Below, piece by piece: positions 19,734 to 30,522 of a stretch of DNA of 64,000 bases. The notes beneath the pieces were generated by a model that was not told where the DNA came from, ran no database searches, and saw only the letters and a program-made list of their open reading frames with translations. The position numbers were made by a program, and so were the translations under genes. The DNA comes from Misgurnus anguillicaudatus (lineage: Eukaryota; Chordata; Actinopteri; Cypriniformes; Cobitidae), in the NCBI RefSeq assembly GCF_027580225.2, contig NC_073356.2, positions 14,971,501-15,035,500 on the forward strand. The letters are read 5' to 3'. The first letter of the stretch is position 1. The number at the start of each line of letters is the position of its first letter.

Positions 19734-22700
19734 TTAACTTGTCATATAGTCATTTAAATATTGTGGTTTCCTTATTACACGTCCTGCTTTTGTGACAACA
19801 GACGCTGGGACGTCTGATTGTTGAGTGTTCTGCTTTAAATTATCCACAGTACTTGTAAGATGTGATTGTGTATCTGCAGTTTCTGACTGTTTTGTATTGT
19901 CTGGAACAACAGTCTGTGTTTTGGTGTAGACCCCGGTGTTCACTCCATGATCCTTTCTGAGATGTCTCCTGTTCCTTCTTATGACCCCTCCAGAATCCAA
20001 CTGGACATTGTATGATCTCGAGTCGATGGGTTCAATCACAGTCCCCTTTTTCCAGATCCTATAAGGTCCAAATGGTTGTATTCTCACAGAGTCCGCTGGT
20101 TTTAATGTGTCCATGTCTTTGGCTGACCTGTTATAGTATGTTTGTTGACGTTGTTGGTTTGTTCTCAATTCTTTAATGGAATTCTGAATCTTTGGTTGCA
20201 GGAGACTGGTTTTTGTGGGTAGAAGTGTCTTGGTGCGACGGCTAAACAACCTCTGTGCTGGGCTGGTTGATAATCCATGTGTTGGAGTGTTTCTATGATC
20301 CAGGATTGCTAAATATGGATCCTGTCTTGACATTTGTGCTTTCAACATCAATCTCTTGGCCGTTTTGACAGCTGATTCTGCCTTGCCATTACTCTGAGGA
20401 TAGCCAGGCGATGAGGTCTTGTGCAGAAATTCCCATTGATGACTAAACTTCTCGAACTCCTTTGACGAAAACTGTGGACCATTGTCAGAGATGACAATGT
20501 CTGGAATACCTTGACGGGCGAAGTGACCTTTCAGCTTTCTTATGACCGTAGTAGATTTTGTGTCTGTCAGATAATCAATTTCCCAAAAATTGGAATAGTA
20601 GTCTACTGTAATTAGATAGTCCTTGTTGTCGAAAGTAAACAGGTCCGTGCCTACCTTGGCCCAAGGTCTGTCTGGTATTTCATGTGGATGCAATGTCTCC
20701 TTTTGCTGGTTGCAGTCAACTGCGCGGCAGGTGTCACATTGCTGTACATACGATTTGATCTGCTCGTTCATTCCTTGCCAGTACACACACTCTCGGGCCC
20801 TCCTAAGGCATCCTTCCACGCCTAAATGTGAGGAGTGTATACGTCTTGTTATTTCCTTCCACAGTTGCTTAGGGATAACAGCTCGTTCGCCCCTGAAAAC
20901 AAGTCCATCCTGGTAGCTCAGCTCCTCTTGAAACAGGTAATAATGACATATTTCCTGTGGTGTGTCAGCTTTGTTCCTCGGCCAACCTTGTAATATGGCT
21001 TTAATCAGTGTCTGCAAAGTGTCGTCCTCTTTTGTTGCTGATCTAATTAACTCAAGCCTGTCAACAGAGATTGGTAGGTGTTGTGTCATGTTTATAGTCT
21101 CCAACTCTGCCTCAACAGATCCTGTGGGCATGCTTTCAGGCAAATATGCTCTACTTAGTGTGTCTGCTAACCACATCTCTGGCCCTGGCACATACACAAC
21201 ATCCACATCATATTTTTGAAGTCTCAACATCATTCTTTGGAGTCTTTTAGGTGCACTCAGCAGTGGCTTACGCAGGATGTTTTCTAAGGGTTTGTGATCA
21301 CTTTGTGCTGCTACCTTCCGTCCATATGTATAATGGTGAAACTTTTCCATTCCAAAAAGTAGAGCTAATAACTCTTTTTCAATTTGTGCGTAGCCCCGCT
21401 CTGTGCGTGTTAATGCTCTGCTGGTGAATGCGACTGGCTTACCTCCTTGCATGAGTGCAGCACCAAGGCCTCCCTCCGAGGCATCACACTGGATGGTAAG
21501 TTCTTCATCAGGGTTGTAATACTTTAACACTGGAGCATTTGCAATTGTTTCTTTTATCTTACCGAACGCCTCTTCATGCTGCAAGCCCCATCTCCATTCA
21601 CAGTCTTTGCGGGTTAACTCTCTCAGGGCCTCACATTGGTCAGAGAGGTGTGCACAAAACTTTGAGAGGTAATTTACCATCCCTAGTAGTCTCTGAACTC
21701 CTTTCACATCTGTTGGTTTCGGCATGTGTGTTATTGCTCGAACTTTGTCTGGGTCTATTTTCAATCCATCGAATGTCAGGAGGTGTCCAATGTATGAGAC
21801 TTCTCTTTGTTTGTGTTTGAACTTGTCGGCATTTAGCTTGATCCCTTTTTCTCTGCACCTTGCTAAAAATGTGTTCAGCTTTTCATCATGGTCTCTCTCA
21901 GCTAATTCTTGTGTCTCCCCTTGTCCTGTAATGAGCACATCGTCAGCAATGATGTATATTCCTGGCAGGCCTTCTAATGCAAACGTGAGCTTCCTTTGAA
22001 AGATTTCAGGGGCCGGACTTATGCCCATCGGCATACGTAGCCATCGATATCTTCCAAATGGGGATGCAAATGTGGTTAGATAACTTGTTTCTTCCTCCAG
22101 CTTTACGTGCCAGAATCCACTTTTAACGTCGCACACTGTAAACACTTTTGCTTTAGACAGTTCAGGGAGTATGTCGTCTATAGTGGGTAGTGGGAAATGA
22201 CTGCGCTTTAAAGCCCTGTTCAAGGGTCGTGGATCTATACATACTCTGAGTCTGCCGTTGGGCTTCTGTACGACCACCATATTACTGATCCAATCTGTAC
22301 TTCTCTCTACTGGCGCAATGATTCCTCTCTCCTGAAGATCTTGAAGCTCTTCCCTCAACGGTTTCATCATAGACACTGGAACCCGCCGTTTTGGTAGCTG
22401 TACAGGTTTTACCGTTTTATCAACCTCAAACTTATATTCTCCCTCCAGACAGCCATCGCCTGTGAATACATCAGCAGACTCTTTCTTTATCTGCTGTAGT
22501 GACCACTGACTCGACGTAGGTTTTTCTGTGCTGACTATGCTGTCAATTGCAAGAATGTTTTCGTAGTGCACTTTAATGAGCTTCATTGCTTCACTTGCTC
22601 TCTTTCCTATTAAGGGAACAGTACAGTTGTCATCAACCACCTGGAATTCCAGCCTGTACAGTTTGTGGTTTCTTGGGTTTCTTATTTTCACTTTGCACTT

Positions 22701-23732
22701 TCCTAGTGGTTTCACTTTACTTTGATTGTACATTACTAGTACAGACTTTGTATCCTCCAGTTTTATATCAGGGCTCAGCAGATTAATAGGAATCACATTA
22801 CAACTTGCTCCACAGTCGATTTGAAATTTCACAAGTTCATTTCCCATAAGCATCCCTGCATATAGCTGTGCTTTCTTTTCCTTGTCTTTGTCATTTTTGC
22901 TTACTGTCTCTGGGTTTGATACACCAACAGTAAGAATGTCCTCATATTCATCACTGTCTTGTTGAGTCACATTATTTACTGATTTGTGGTTTCCATGTCT
23001 CAGCTGTGCTCTACATTTAACTGCAAAGTGATTTGCCTTCCCACACTTTTTACATTTTTTACCAAAAGCTGGGCATTTCTGTTTGCTCTTTTCATGCTCC
23101 TTACCACAAAATCTGCACATGATCACAATGCCGGGTTGTTGTCTATCTTGACGTGCTCCATGTCTGATGGCATGCACCTCTTCTACCGCTGCACCTGCTA
23201 TGGCTTTGCTGTTCTGTCGCGACAGCTCTGCTGCTCTGCATATACGTATGCACGTCTGTAGTGTTAAGTCTTTTTCACGAAGTAGTCTCTCTCTCAGTCC
23301 TTCACTGTTAATTCCGCACACTATTCTGTCACGTATTAGTGAGTCTTTGATTTCTCCAAAATTGCATGTCTTAGCGAGCATTCGTAACTCCGTGACGTAA
23401 TTATCGATCGTCTGTTCCGCTCCCTGACTTTTTGAGAAGAATCGATAGCGTTCAACTGTCTCGTTTATACTTGGATTACAGTGTTCATCAAACTTTGCAA
23501 TAATGTTCGTTACCGTTCGTGCATCCGCAGCTATATCACTCATCAGCGTTTCCAGCAGTTCCCGACCGCTCTCACCGATGAGGTAGTAAAACAATTTTAC
23601 CTTCGTCTTTTCCTCCGCGTCCGACATAGTCAGCTCTAAATACAGCTTAAACTGGTCCCTCCAGGATTTCCAGGACTTGGAAAGAATTTCGGCGTCAATG
23701 CACAGCGGTGCTGGTGGTTTTAATCCTTCCAT
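19734..23732 (-). CDS. Gag-pol polyprotein of element C (1332 residues)
   Basis: One uninterrupted frame for the whole retrotransposition machinery. In order: gag-like N-terminus (MEGLKPPAP), zinc knuckles near residue 205-240 (CRFCGKEHEKSKQKC and KCGKANHFAVKC), an aspartic protease near 306 (QIDCGASCNVIP, with Cys in the usual Ser/Thr position of D-S/T-G), RT near 480-600 with the catalytic loop IADDVLI, RNase H near 750 (CDASEGGLGAAL), an H2C2 integrase zinc finger near 970, and the integrase core with SDNGPQF and GKAES, 35 residues apart as in DD35E enzymes. No chromodomain is visible. Gag and pol share one frame, so no frameshift is used. The arrangement resembles K02A2.6-like proteins (perhaps the MAG group; not certain). 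Confidence 0.95.
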   Translation of the reverse strand: MEGLKPPAPLCIDAEILSKSWKSWRDQFKLYLELTMSDAEEKTKVKLFYYLIGESGRELLETLMSDIAADARTVTNIIAKFDEHCNPSINETVERYRFFSKSQGAEQTIDNYVTELRMLAKTCNFGEIKDSLIRDRIVCGINSEGLRERLLREKDLTLQTCIRICRAAELSRQNSKAIAGAAVEEVHAIRHGARQDRQQPGIVIMCRFCGKEHEKSKQKCPAFGKKCKKCGKANHFAVKCRAQLRHGNHKSVNNVTQQDSDEYEDILTVGVSNPETVSKNDKDKEKKAQLYAGMLMGNELVKFQIDCGASCNVIPINLLSPDIKLEDTKSVLVMYNQSKVKPLGKCKVKIRNPRNHKLYRLEFQVVDDNCTVPLIGKRASEAMKLIKVHYENILAIDSIVSTEKPTSSQWSLQQIKKESADVFTGDGCLEGEYKFEVDKTVKPVQLPKRRVPVSMMKPLREELQDLQERGIIAPVERSTDWISNMVVVQKPNGRLRVCIDPRPLNRALKRSHFPLPTIDDILPELSKAKVFTVCDVKSGFWHVKLEEETSYLTTFASPFGRYRWLRMPMGISPAPEIFQRKLTFALEGLPGIYIIADDVLITGQGETQELAERDHDEKLNTFLARCREKGIKLNADKFKHKQREVSYIGHLLTFDGLKIDPDKVRAITHMPKPTDVKGVQRLLGMVNYLSKFCAHLSDQCEALRELTRKDCEWRWGLQHEEAFGKIKETIANAPVLKYYNPDEELTIQCDASEGGLGAALMQGGKPVAFTSRALTRTERGYAQIEKELLALLFGMEKFHHYTYGRKVAAQSDHKPLENILRKPLLSAPKRLQRMMLRLQKYDVDVVYVPGPEMWLADTLSRAYLPESMPTGSVEAELETINMTQHLPISVDRLELIRSATKEDDTLQTLIKAILQGWPRNKADTPQEICHYYLFQEELSYQDGLVFRGERAVIPKQLWKEITRRIHSSHLGVEGCLRRARECVYWQGMNEQIKSYVQQCDTCRAVDCNQQKETLHPHEIPDRPWAKVGTDLFTFDNKDYLITVDYYSNFWEIDYLTDTKSTTVIRKLKGHFARQGIPDIVISDNGPQFSSKEFEKFSHQWEFLHKTSSPGYPQSNGKAESAVKTAKRLMLKAQMSRQDPYLAILDHRNTPTHGLSTSPAQRLFSRRTKTLLPTKTSLLQPKIQNSIKELRTNQQRQQTYYNRSAKDMDTLKPADSVRIQPFGPYRIWKKGTVIEPIDSRSYNVQLDSGGVIRRNRRHLRKDHGVNTGVYTKTQTVVPDNTKQSETADTQSHLTSTVDNLKQNTQQSDVPASVVTKAGRVIRKPQYLNDYMTS

Positions 23733-23838
23733 CTTGCAGCTCTATTCACGTGCAGCTTTACTCACGTGCAGCTCTACTCACATGCAGCTCTCCGCTCTAA
23801 CTGTTAATTCTAAACTAGTAAACTAACAGTCTACAATT

Positions 23839-23854
23839 GCCCACGCTGCCACCA
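23839..23854 (-). other. Primer-binding site of element C
   Basis: Directly downstream of the 5' LTR (minus strand) the sequence reads TGGTGGCAGCGTGGGC, starting with TGG as expected for pairing with a tRNA 3' CCA end. I did not assign the tRNA. Confidence 0.65.
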
Positions 23855-24022
23855 TGTTTTATGTGTCTTGTTTATATAAATAAAGACTGATAACTGAGAC
23901 TACTTTGACTCTTGTTTATTAGTCTCTCGTGCTCTGTATATCTTTCATGTGGTTACCCGGATGTGTCACAGTATTCCGGTCCCCACTACAACAAACATAT
24001 AACACTTGTTCCTACTGTTACA
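23855..24022 (-). repeat. 5' LTR of element C
   Basis: 168 bp, TG..CA on the minus strand, near identical to the copy at 19273-19440. Confidence 0.95.
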
Positions 24023-24353
24023 CTCTGAGAGGCTCTTTTTATACACAATCATGTTGCCAATTGACCTAATAAGTTGCAAATTGGTCTTTCAACTGTTCCT
24101 TATATGTACATTTACATTTTCTGGCCTCTTATTGCTACCTGTCCCAACTTTTTTTGGAATGTGTAGCTCTCATGAAATCCAAAATGAGCCAATATTTGGC
24201 ATGACATTTCAAAATATCTTACTTTCAACATTTGATATGTTATCTATATTCTACTGTGAATAAAATATAAGTTTATGAGATTTGTAAATTATTCCATTCC
24301 TTTTTTACTCACAATTTCTACAGTATCCCAACTTTTTCTGTTTTGGGGTTGTA

Positions 24354-25118
24354 TAATCTTGACATCTTCAATACTGACTGAGTAAGGTCATGCCAAAGAC
24401 TGAACTCAATGTTAAATCAGTAAATTCAAACTTTAGATGTCATTAGATGTTAAGACAGTAGCCTGGATTTCATATACAATGTCTATTTATGTATCTTAGA
24501 AATATATTGTAAATAATAATGTGCATGTACATAACAAAAACATTTAATCATAAAACATTCTCGTCAGGTCGTCTTTCTTTGTTTCCTACACTTGTCTCTG
24601 CAAGCAGCGCCTTTAAACCTTAGAGGTTTTTTCTTGGTTGCCTTTGTTTCCTGTCCCGAACACCGCCTTTTAAACATCTGGACACCACTTCTTCCTCTCC
24701 ATTGTTTCTCTTTGTTGCTTTAGGATCACCTAAATGGAAACATCCAAAAAAATGTATTAATCATACGATCACATTTTTATATTTAAATGTAGGTGGCAAA
24801 CATGAACAATCGTGTATATTGGATAGATAATCAAAAAGTGGACCCACAAAGCATACAGTACTTTATGTAGGCATATAAAACATCTGGTCTACTGTGTTGT
24901 TGCATTCCTGAATGTGTCTGGCTGTGCATTATAAACAGTGTTAATTCTTCTTTGCATCCTCAGCTATACTTAAAATGAGTGCTATAGGAGGAATTAATGC
25001 AAATGTCTTGAAAATTATAAATGTTATTGTTAGAGATATCTAAAGATAACAGTCACCCACTTGCTTACCACCAAACTGTGTTGAACAAGTGCTTGCATCA
25101 GTGTTCGTGTAATCGAGT
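24354..25118. other. No confirmed gene; one possible terminal exon
   Basis: Single-copy-looking sequence. On the minus strand a TTTCCATTTAG acceptor-like motif near 24735 is followed by a 35-codon basic frame (DPKATKRNNGEEEVVSRCLK and onward) ending at a TAA near 24625. This could be the last exon of a host gene on the minus strand, or chance. Confidence 0.2.
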
Positions 25119-25123
25119 AAAGT

Positions 25124-25811
25124 TGTAAGGAACACAGACAAAGGATTCCAGAGCAGAGTGATGTTTATTAAGCTCACACAAAAAGTCTCTCAGTCACCAA
25201 AGTCACTTTAGGTATCCGGGGAAAAATTAAACCTCCGTGGAATTACAGGGCGAACCGAACGACGGCACAACCCAAAAGGGACAGCTCGCCAACAGCAACA
25301 GTCCAGAGCTGTGATATAGAGGAGAAACACAGTTAGTGGTGGTCAACAATGAAAGCGCTAGACAGTGCAACAAACTGAACAGCTCGCTGGAGATGAGCAG
25401 TAACAAAGCTCTGGTGACAGTGGTAGTAATCCAGTAAACAAGAGTTGACTCAGCTGTGTGCAGCAGATAATGAACTGACCTGAGACTCGTAGTAATCCAG
25501 TCTCTTCACAGCAAAGACAATCTTAGTTCATGAGCAGACCGTTTGCAGAACTGAGAAGACTGAAGCAGTGTGACGGCTGGAACTCTGCAAGGACGAGACA
25601 GCAGATAACACAGACTAATATTTGTGAACTAAACTGGGAACATAACATGACAGGACAAGATGGCGAAATGCATCAGAGGCACCTCTAGTACATTCAATGA
25701 CGGACTCGCAAAGACTGAGGGGAACGAGAGAGTTATATACTGCTGCCGATTGGGGATCAAACAAGCTTCAGGTGATGATGATGTCAGTGAGGAAATCACA
25801 GCAAACGGGAA
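25124..25811 (-). repeat. 3' LTR of element B, missing its first 97 bp
   Basis: Matches the 5' LTR from its outer end to GGGAAC at about 25811, where it joins integrase sequence. Relative to the 5' LTR it keeps about 149 bp (near 25395-25544) that the other copy lacks. Confidence 0.9.
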
Positions 25812-26174
25812 CCCCGGCGGCGCACATCTAAAATGGACTTGACAGTGTAAGCCGGGATACCATCAATAAGATGAGGGGCGGGAGCAGACGGGGCAGGATT
25901 AAGGGGAGAGAAAAATACCGGTTTTAACGTGGAAACATGCAAAACCGAGCCGACCGAGAGTTGGTGGCAATCTGAGCTTAACTGTCACCAGGTTAATGAC
26001 CTTAACAATAGTGAATAGCCCAAGGAAACGGGGTGCTTGCTTACGAGAGGGCTCACGCAGAGGCAGATCCTTAGACGAAAGCCATACCTTCTGCCCACAA
26101 ATAAAAGGAGGGGCTGGTCGGCGGTGACGGTCAGCCGCGGCTTTGGTTCGTCTGGAGGCTTTAAGAAGAAGATT
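25812..26174 (-). pseudogene. Integrase C-terminal part of element B, truncated
   Basis: Reading frames here encode [38 protein letters not shown] and finally [19 protein letters not shown], the segment that in element A leads straight into the chromodomain. The similarity stops at the LTR junction, so the chromodomain is deleted. Stops and shifts separate it from the core upstream. Confidence 0.75.
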
Positions 26175-27185
26175 TCAAGCTCTCCTCAAGGTGCGTTTGC
26201 ACCGTTTGACGAAAGCTAACGCAAACGGAACCGCTACATCGGGTTCTTGAGATGGGAACAGAGGAGGCTGGAACCCCATGGACGCCTCAAAGGGGGACAT
26301 GTCAAGGGAAGCCGTCGGAAGGGAGTTGTGCGCATACTCTACCCAGGGTAACTGTTGGCACCAGGAATTCGGATACTGAGATGTCAGACAACGGAGCGCT
26401 CTACCTAGATCCTGATTAGCCCGTTCGCATTGCCCATTGGTCTGGGGATGATAACCTGAAGACAAGCTGGTCGTACAACCGATCTGTCTACAGAACTCCT
26501 GCCAGAAACGAGAAATAAATTGGGGACCCCTATCAGAAACCACGTCAGTAGGCAGACCATGTAAGTGAAACACGTGTTTGATCATGGCACTAGCGGTTTC
26601 CTTGGCAGAAGGGAGTTTGGGCAAAGGAATAAAATGAACCGCTTTGGAAAAATGGTCTACTACTGTTAACACTACAGTGTTACCTTCAGAACTGGGTAAG
26701 CTGGTAACGAAATCAATGGCAATATGAGACCAGGGATGAGATGGGACAGAAAGAGGCATAAGACAACCAAAAGGAGCTTGATGGGACGTCTTATTGCGGG
26801 CACAAACTTGACAGGCTAATACGAACTGTCTGACATCAGGACCCATAGAGGGCCACCAGAAATGTTGGCGGACGGCAGCCAATGTTCTCCGAATTCCCGG
26901 ATGACAAACTAACTTGGACTCATGACACCACTGGATAACCTCAGAGCGTAACGCTTCCGGAACCCACAATCGCCCCGCCGGACACTCGACTGGCACTTCA
27001 CCCTCTCGACCAGCCTGCTCTACTCTTTGTTTCGATCTCCCAACGCAGCGAACCCACCACCCGCCCCTCCGGGAGGATGGTTTCATCTCTGGTGGGCTGA
27101 GGACCTTCGAACATACGGGATAGAGCATCGGGCTTAGTATTCTTGGAACCAGGCAGGTACGAGAGAGTGAATTTAAATCGCTCAA
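26175..27185 (-). pseudogene. Integrase zinc region and catalytic core, element B
   Basis: A 336-codon frame with the H2C2 zinc finger ([20 protein letters not shown], then CQVCARNK) and the catalytic core: [34 protein letters not shown] and [16 protein letters not shown]. The acidic triad appears complete. It is cut by a stop after KRTLRRA and its upstream part overlaps the RNase H frame in another register. Belongs to the decayed element B polyprotein. Confidence 0.85.
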
Positions 27186-27294
27186 AGAAGAGTGCCCAGC
27201 GGGCCTGACGAGATGTTAATCTCCTGGCTGAACGGATATATTCTAAATTCTTATGGTCCGTCCAGACCAGGAAAGGCTCTGAGGTCCCCTCCAA
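26998..27294 (-). pseudogene. RNase H C-terminal half, element B
   Basis: Encodes [40 protein letters not shown] and [11 protein letters not shown], the standard end of Ty3/gypsy RNase H. Its upstream half lies in other frames (27295-27536), where MPGLS..-frame sequence is out of register. Confidence 0.8.
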
Positions 27295-27472
27295 CCAGTG
27301 ACGTCACTCCTCCAAAGCCAACTTGACCGCCAGCAGTTCCCGATTACCTATGTCGTAATTCCGTTCTGCTGGGTTAAGCTTATGTGAGAAGTGGGCACAT
27401 GGATGCACCTTGCCATCCTTAGAAGACCTCTGAGACAAGACAGCGCCGACCCTGACATCAGAAGCATCAACC

Positions 27473-27802
27473 TCAACAATAAATTAGGCTGCCATATCTG
27501 GAATAGAGAGAACAGGAGCAGAGATAAACCGGGCAATTATCAAAGGCTTCCTGAGCTGCTTTATTCCAAGCAAACCTGGTCTTAGTTGAGGTGAGCGCCG
27601 TAAGCGGCTGAGCAACCTGGCTATAGTTACGGATAAATCGCAGATAAAAGTTGGCGAAACCCAGAAACCTTAATAGCTCCTTGCGGGATGCGGGGAAGGG
27701 CCATTCAGCGACTGCCTTGACCTTGGCGGGATCTGGATGTATCTCACCAGCTGCTATGACAAACCGACCTCTGGTGGAACTCGCACTTCTCTGCCTTAAC
27801 AT
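27473..27802 (-). pseudogene. RT thumb/connection, element B
   Basis: Matches the region after the RT catalytic loop: [36 protein letters not shown] and [20 protein letters not shown]. It continues the frame of 27744-29453 after a frameshift at about 27770. Confidence 0.85.
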
Positions 27803-29453
27803 ACAGCTGGTTCTCTAATAGATGTCTAAGAACTTTGCAAACGTGTTGAGTGTGTTCCTGCATAGAGGGAGAAAAGATGAGAATATCATCTAAATACACA
27901 AAGACAAACTTATTAATCATGTCTCTCAACACGTCATTGACCAGAGCCTGGAAGACAGACGGTGCGTTACAAAGCCCGAAAGACAGAACGCAGTACTCAA
28001 AATGTCCAGTAGGGGTGTTAAATGCCGTCTTCCATTCATCCCCCTCTCTTATGCGTACCAGATGATAAGCATTGTGCAAATCAAGCTTGGTAAAGACCTT
28101 GGCTCCATGTAAAAGCTCAAAAGCAGATGACATTAAAGGAAGAGGGTACCGATTCTTAACAGTAACATCATTTAATCCTCTGTAATCAATACAGGGACGC
28201 AGAGAGCCGTCCTTCTTTTTAACAAAGAAAAACCCCGCCCCTGCAGGCGAGGTGGAGGGTCGGATGAGACCAGCACGAAGGGCATCCTTAATATATTTAT
28301 CCATAGCCTCCCTCTCTGGACCAGATAACGAATAAAGTCTACCTTTAGGCGGAGTCGTGCCTGGGAGGAGATCGATAGCACAATCATACGACTGGTGGGG
28401 AGGAAGGGAAGGGGCCCGGGCTTTACTGAAAACCTGGCTGATGTCGGCATATTCCGCCAGGACTCTGGTCAAATCGGCCGCTGGTATCTGCGGAGGGGAA
28501 GACACAAGAGCAGAAACAGCGGAACCCAAACAAGAAACATGACAAGACTGAGACCAAGACAAAATAACACCTCTCTGCCAATCCACGTGAGGATTATGCT
28601 GTACGAACCACCCATGCCCCAAAACAATGGGATACAAAGTAGCATGAAGTAGGTACAGCACAATCTTCTCATGGTGATTCCCAGAGATACGAAGACTTAC
28701 AGGTGTGGTGCAGTGAGTAATCTGTGCCATCTGCTGGCCACGCAGAGAGAAGACATCCAGGCGATTCTTGAGAGGAACAATGGAGAGACCCCAGGAATGA
28801 GCTAATCTTTGATCAATGAAGTTACCTTCAGACCCCGTGTCTAGCAGAGCAATAGTGGATATATCCCGCCCGGCGAAGGATATCGTGACAGGCATGTTAG
28901 TGCAGGAATTTGGGGAGAATTTAGGTGTAGAGGCGCCCATCAGTCCTCCCGACTTCACTGATGGGCGGAGCCCTTTTAACGGACAGTCTTTAGCTATGTG
29001 ACCCGGCTTGCCACAGTACAGACATGGCGCATTGCGAAGACGTTGTTCCTTCTCTTGAACAGATAACCAGAATTTACCAATCTGCATAGGTTCTGATTCA
29101 GATGAAGGGGGGGTAGATGAGGGCAGTGGTTGACGTGGAGACAAGGATGTTCTTGGTTGTCGTAGAGTTCGACGCTGTGCACGTAAAGATCGGCGAGCTT
29201 TAATGCGGAGAGCTAAATCAATAATTGCCTCCAGTGACTCTGGCAGTTCGTGCGTGGAAATCTCGTCCCGAATCTCATCGATCAGACCGTCAACAAAACG
29301 CGCCCGGAGCACTTCCTTATTCCACTTGCAGGTGGCAGCAAGAGTCTTAAACTGAATAGCATAGTCAGTTACTGATAACCCAGACTGGGTAAAATGAGTC
29401 AGATGGGCGGCAGCAGCGCCACCACGGGCAGATCGATCAAACAGCCTCTCCAT
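27744..29453 (-). pseudogene. Gag C-terminus, protease and RT of element B
   Basis: The longest open frame of element B, 569 codons. In order: gag (FTQSGLSVTDYAIQFKTLAA), a complete CCHC knuckle (CLYCGKPGHIAKDCP), aspartic protease (IALLDTGSEGNFID), and RT up to and past its active site (CIDYRGLNDVTVKNRYPLP, FTKLDLHNAYHLVRI and FVYLDDILIF). The catalytic residues look intact, yet the frame is closed at both ends: a stop separates it from gag upstream (about 29454-29501) and a frameshift cuts RT at about 27770. In the intact relative these would be one polyprotein. Confidence 0.9.
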
Positions 29454-29501
29454 CTCATCTTTAAACTCCGTAAAAAAGTGACAACAAGGATCGTGGGAAT
29501 C

Positions 29502-29885
29502 CTAAACAGCCGTGGCCCAGTCCCGGGCCTTATCGACAAGACGAGTGATGACGTACGCCACCTTAGTACGTTCTGAAACATAACGGCGGGGCTGCAGAGC
29601 GAAGATCAGAGAACATTGAGATAAAAATGCTTGGCAAGCGGCTGGATCTCCGTTGTATGGTGGCGGGTCAGAGACATGAGGCTCTCTCTCGAGTGGAGAT
29701 GCAGAATGTTCCCGTTGCATACGGGCCAAACGAGCAGTGAGATTGGCGACTTGGGCAGTAAGATCCTCAATCATGTGATTGGTGGAAGTTAACTGGGCAG
29801 TGTGTTGGCCTAACCAGGAGCCCTGTTGTGCAAGCGCCGACCTCATGGAATCGGCCTCTGCGGAATCCATTCTTGGCGAGTCCAT
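29502..29885 (-). pseudogene. Gag N-terminus of element B
   Basis: The likely start is the ATG at 29885 (MDSPRMDSAEADSM), three bases inside the 5' LTR border, giving about 128 codons. It has a heptad-like region (SWLGQHTAQLTSTNHMIEDL then TAQVANLTARLARMQ) that may form a coiled coil. It stops at 29502 within sequence that continues as gag in another frame. The upstream codons in the LTR are not considered coding. Confidence 0.75.
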
Positions 29886-29887
29886 TC

Positions 29888-30522
29888 TGTAAGGAACACA
29901 GACAAAGGATTCCAGAGCAGAGTGATGTTTATTAAGCTCACACAAAAAGTCTCTCAGTCACCAAAATCACTTTAGGTATCCGGGGAAAAATTAAACCTCC
30001 GAATTACACGGCGAACTGAATCACGGAACAACCCAAAAGGGACAACTCGCCAACAGCAACAGTCCAGAGCTGTGATATAGAGGAGAAACACAGTTAGTGG
30101 GGGTCAACAATGAAAGCGCTAGACAGCGCAACAAACTGAACAGCTCGCTGGAGATTGGCAGAACTGAGAAGACTGAAGCAGCGTGACGGCTGGAACTCTG
30201 CAATGACGAGACAGCAGATAACACAGACTAATATTTGTGAATTAAACTGGGAACATAACATGACAGGACAAGATGGCGAAATGCATCAGAGGCACCTCTA
30301 GTACATTCAATGACGGACTCGCAAAGACTGAGGGGAACGAGAGAGTTATATACTGCTGCCGATTGGGGATCAAACAAGCTTCAGGTGATGATGACGTCAG
30401 TGAGGAAATCACAGCAAACGGGAACACCTGCGAAAGACGCGCACATGGATCTGTGAGGCAAACATACAAGACAACAAAGGAAAACAGACACACAGCAAAC
30501 CGGTAAGACCGAAATCATGACA
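29888..30522 (-). repeat. 5' LTR of element B
   Basis: 635 bp, TGTCATGATTTCGG to TGTTCCTTACA on the minus strand. Compared with the 3' LTR it lacks about 149 bp after position 30153 and keeps the 97 bp at its start. Confidence 0.92.

Larger units (their letters stand above)
19273..24022 (-). mobile_element. Ty3/gypsy element C, apparently complete
   Basis: A 4750-bp element with two 168-bp LTRs, a primer-binding site, one gag-pol frame and a purine tract. It is flanked by CTCTG at 19268-19272 and 24023-24027, a perfect 5-bp target duplication, inside a Tc1-like element. The LTRs differ at 2 of 168 positions by my reading, which means a recent insertion. Everything needed for autonomous movement appears present. 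Confidence 0.95.
18053..24351 (-). mobile_element. Tc1-like transposon, split by gypsy element C
   Basis: Left end CAACCCCAAAACAGAAAAAG (from 18053) and right end CTTTTTCTGTTTTGGGGTTG (to 24351) are inverted copies within terminal repeats of about 200 bp, each with an inner AAAAAGTTGGGAC word. TA dinucleotides flank both ends (18051-18052, 24352-24353). Own sequence is 18053-19272 and 24028-24351, about 1.5 kb, the usual Tc1 length. The transposase is broken. Confidence 0.9.
25124..30522 (-). mobile_element. Ty3/gypsy element B, decayed
   Basis: A complete insertion unit: LTRs at both ends and a perfect 5-bp target duplication AAAGT (25119-25123 and 30523-30527). Internally gag, protease, RT, RNase H and integrase are in order on the minus strand but broken by frameshifts. 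The chromodomain, the purine tract and the first part of the 3' LTR are missing through a single deletion near 25811. It cannot move on its own. Confidence 0.92.
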
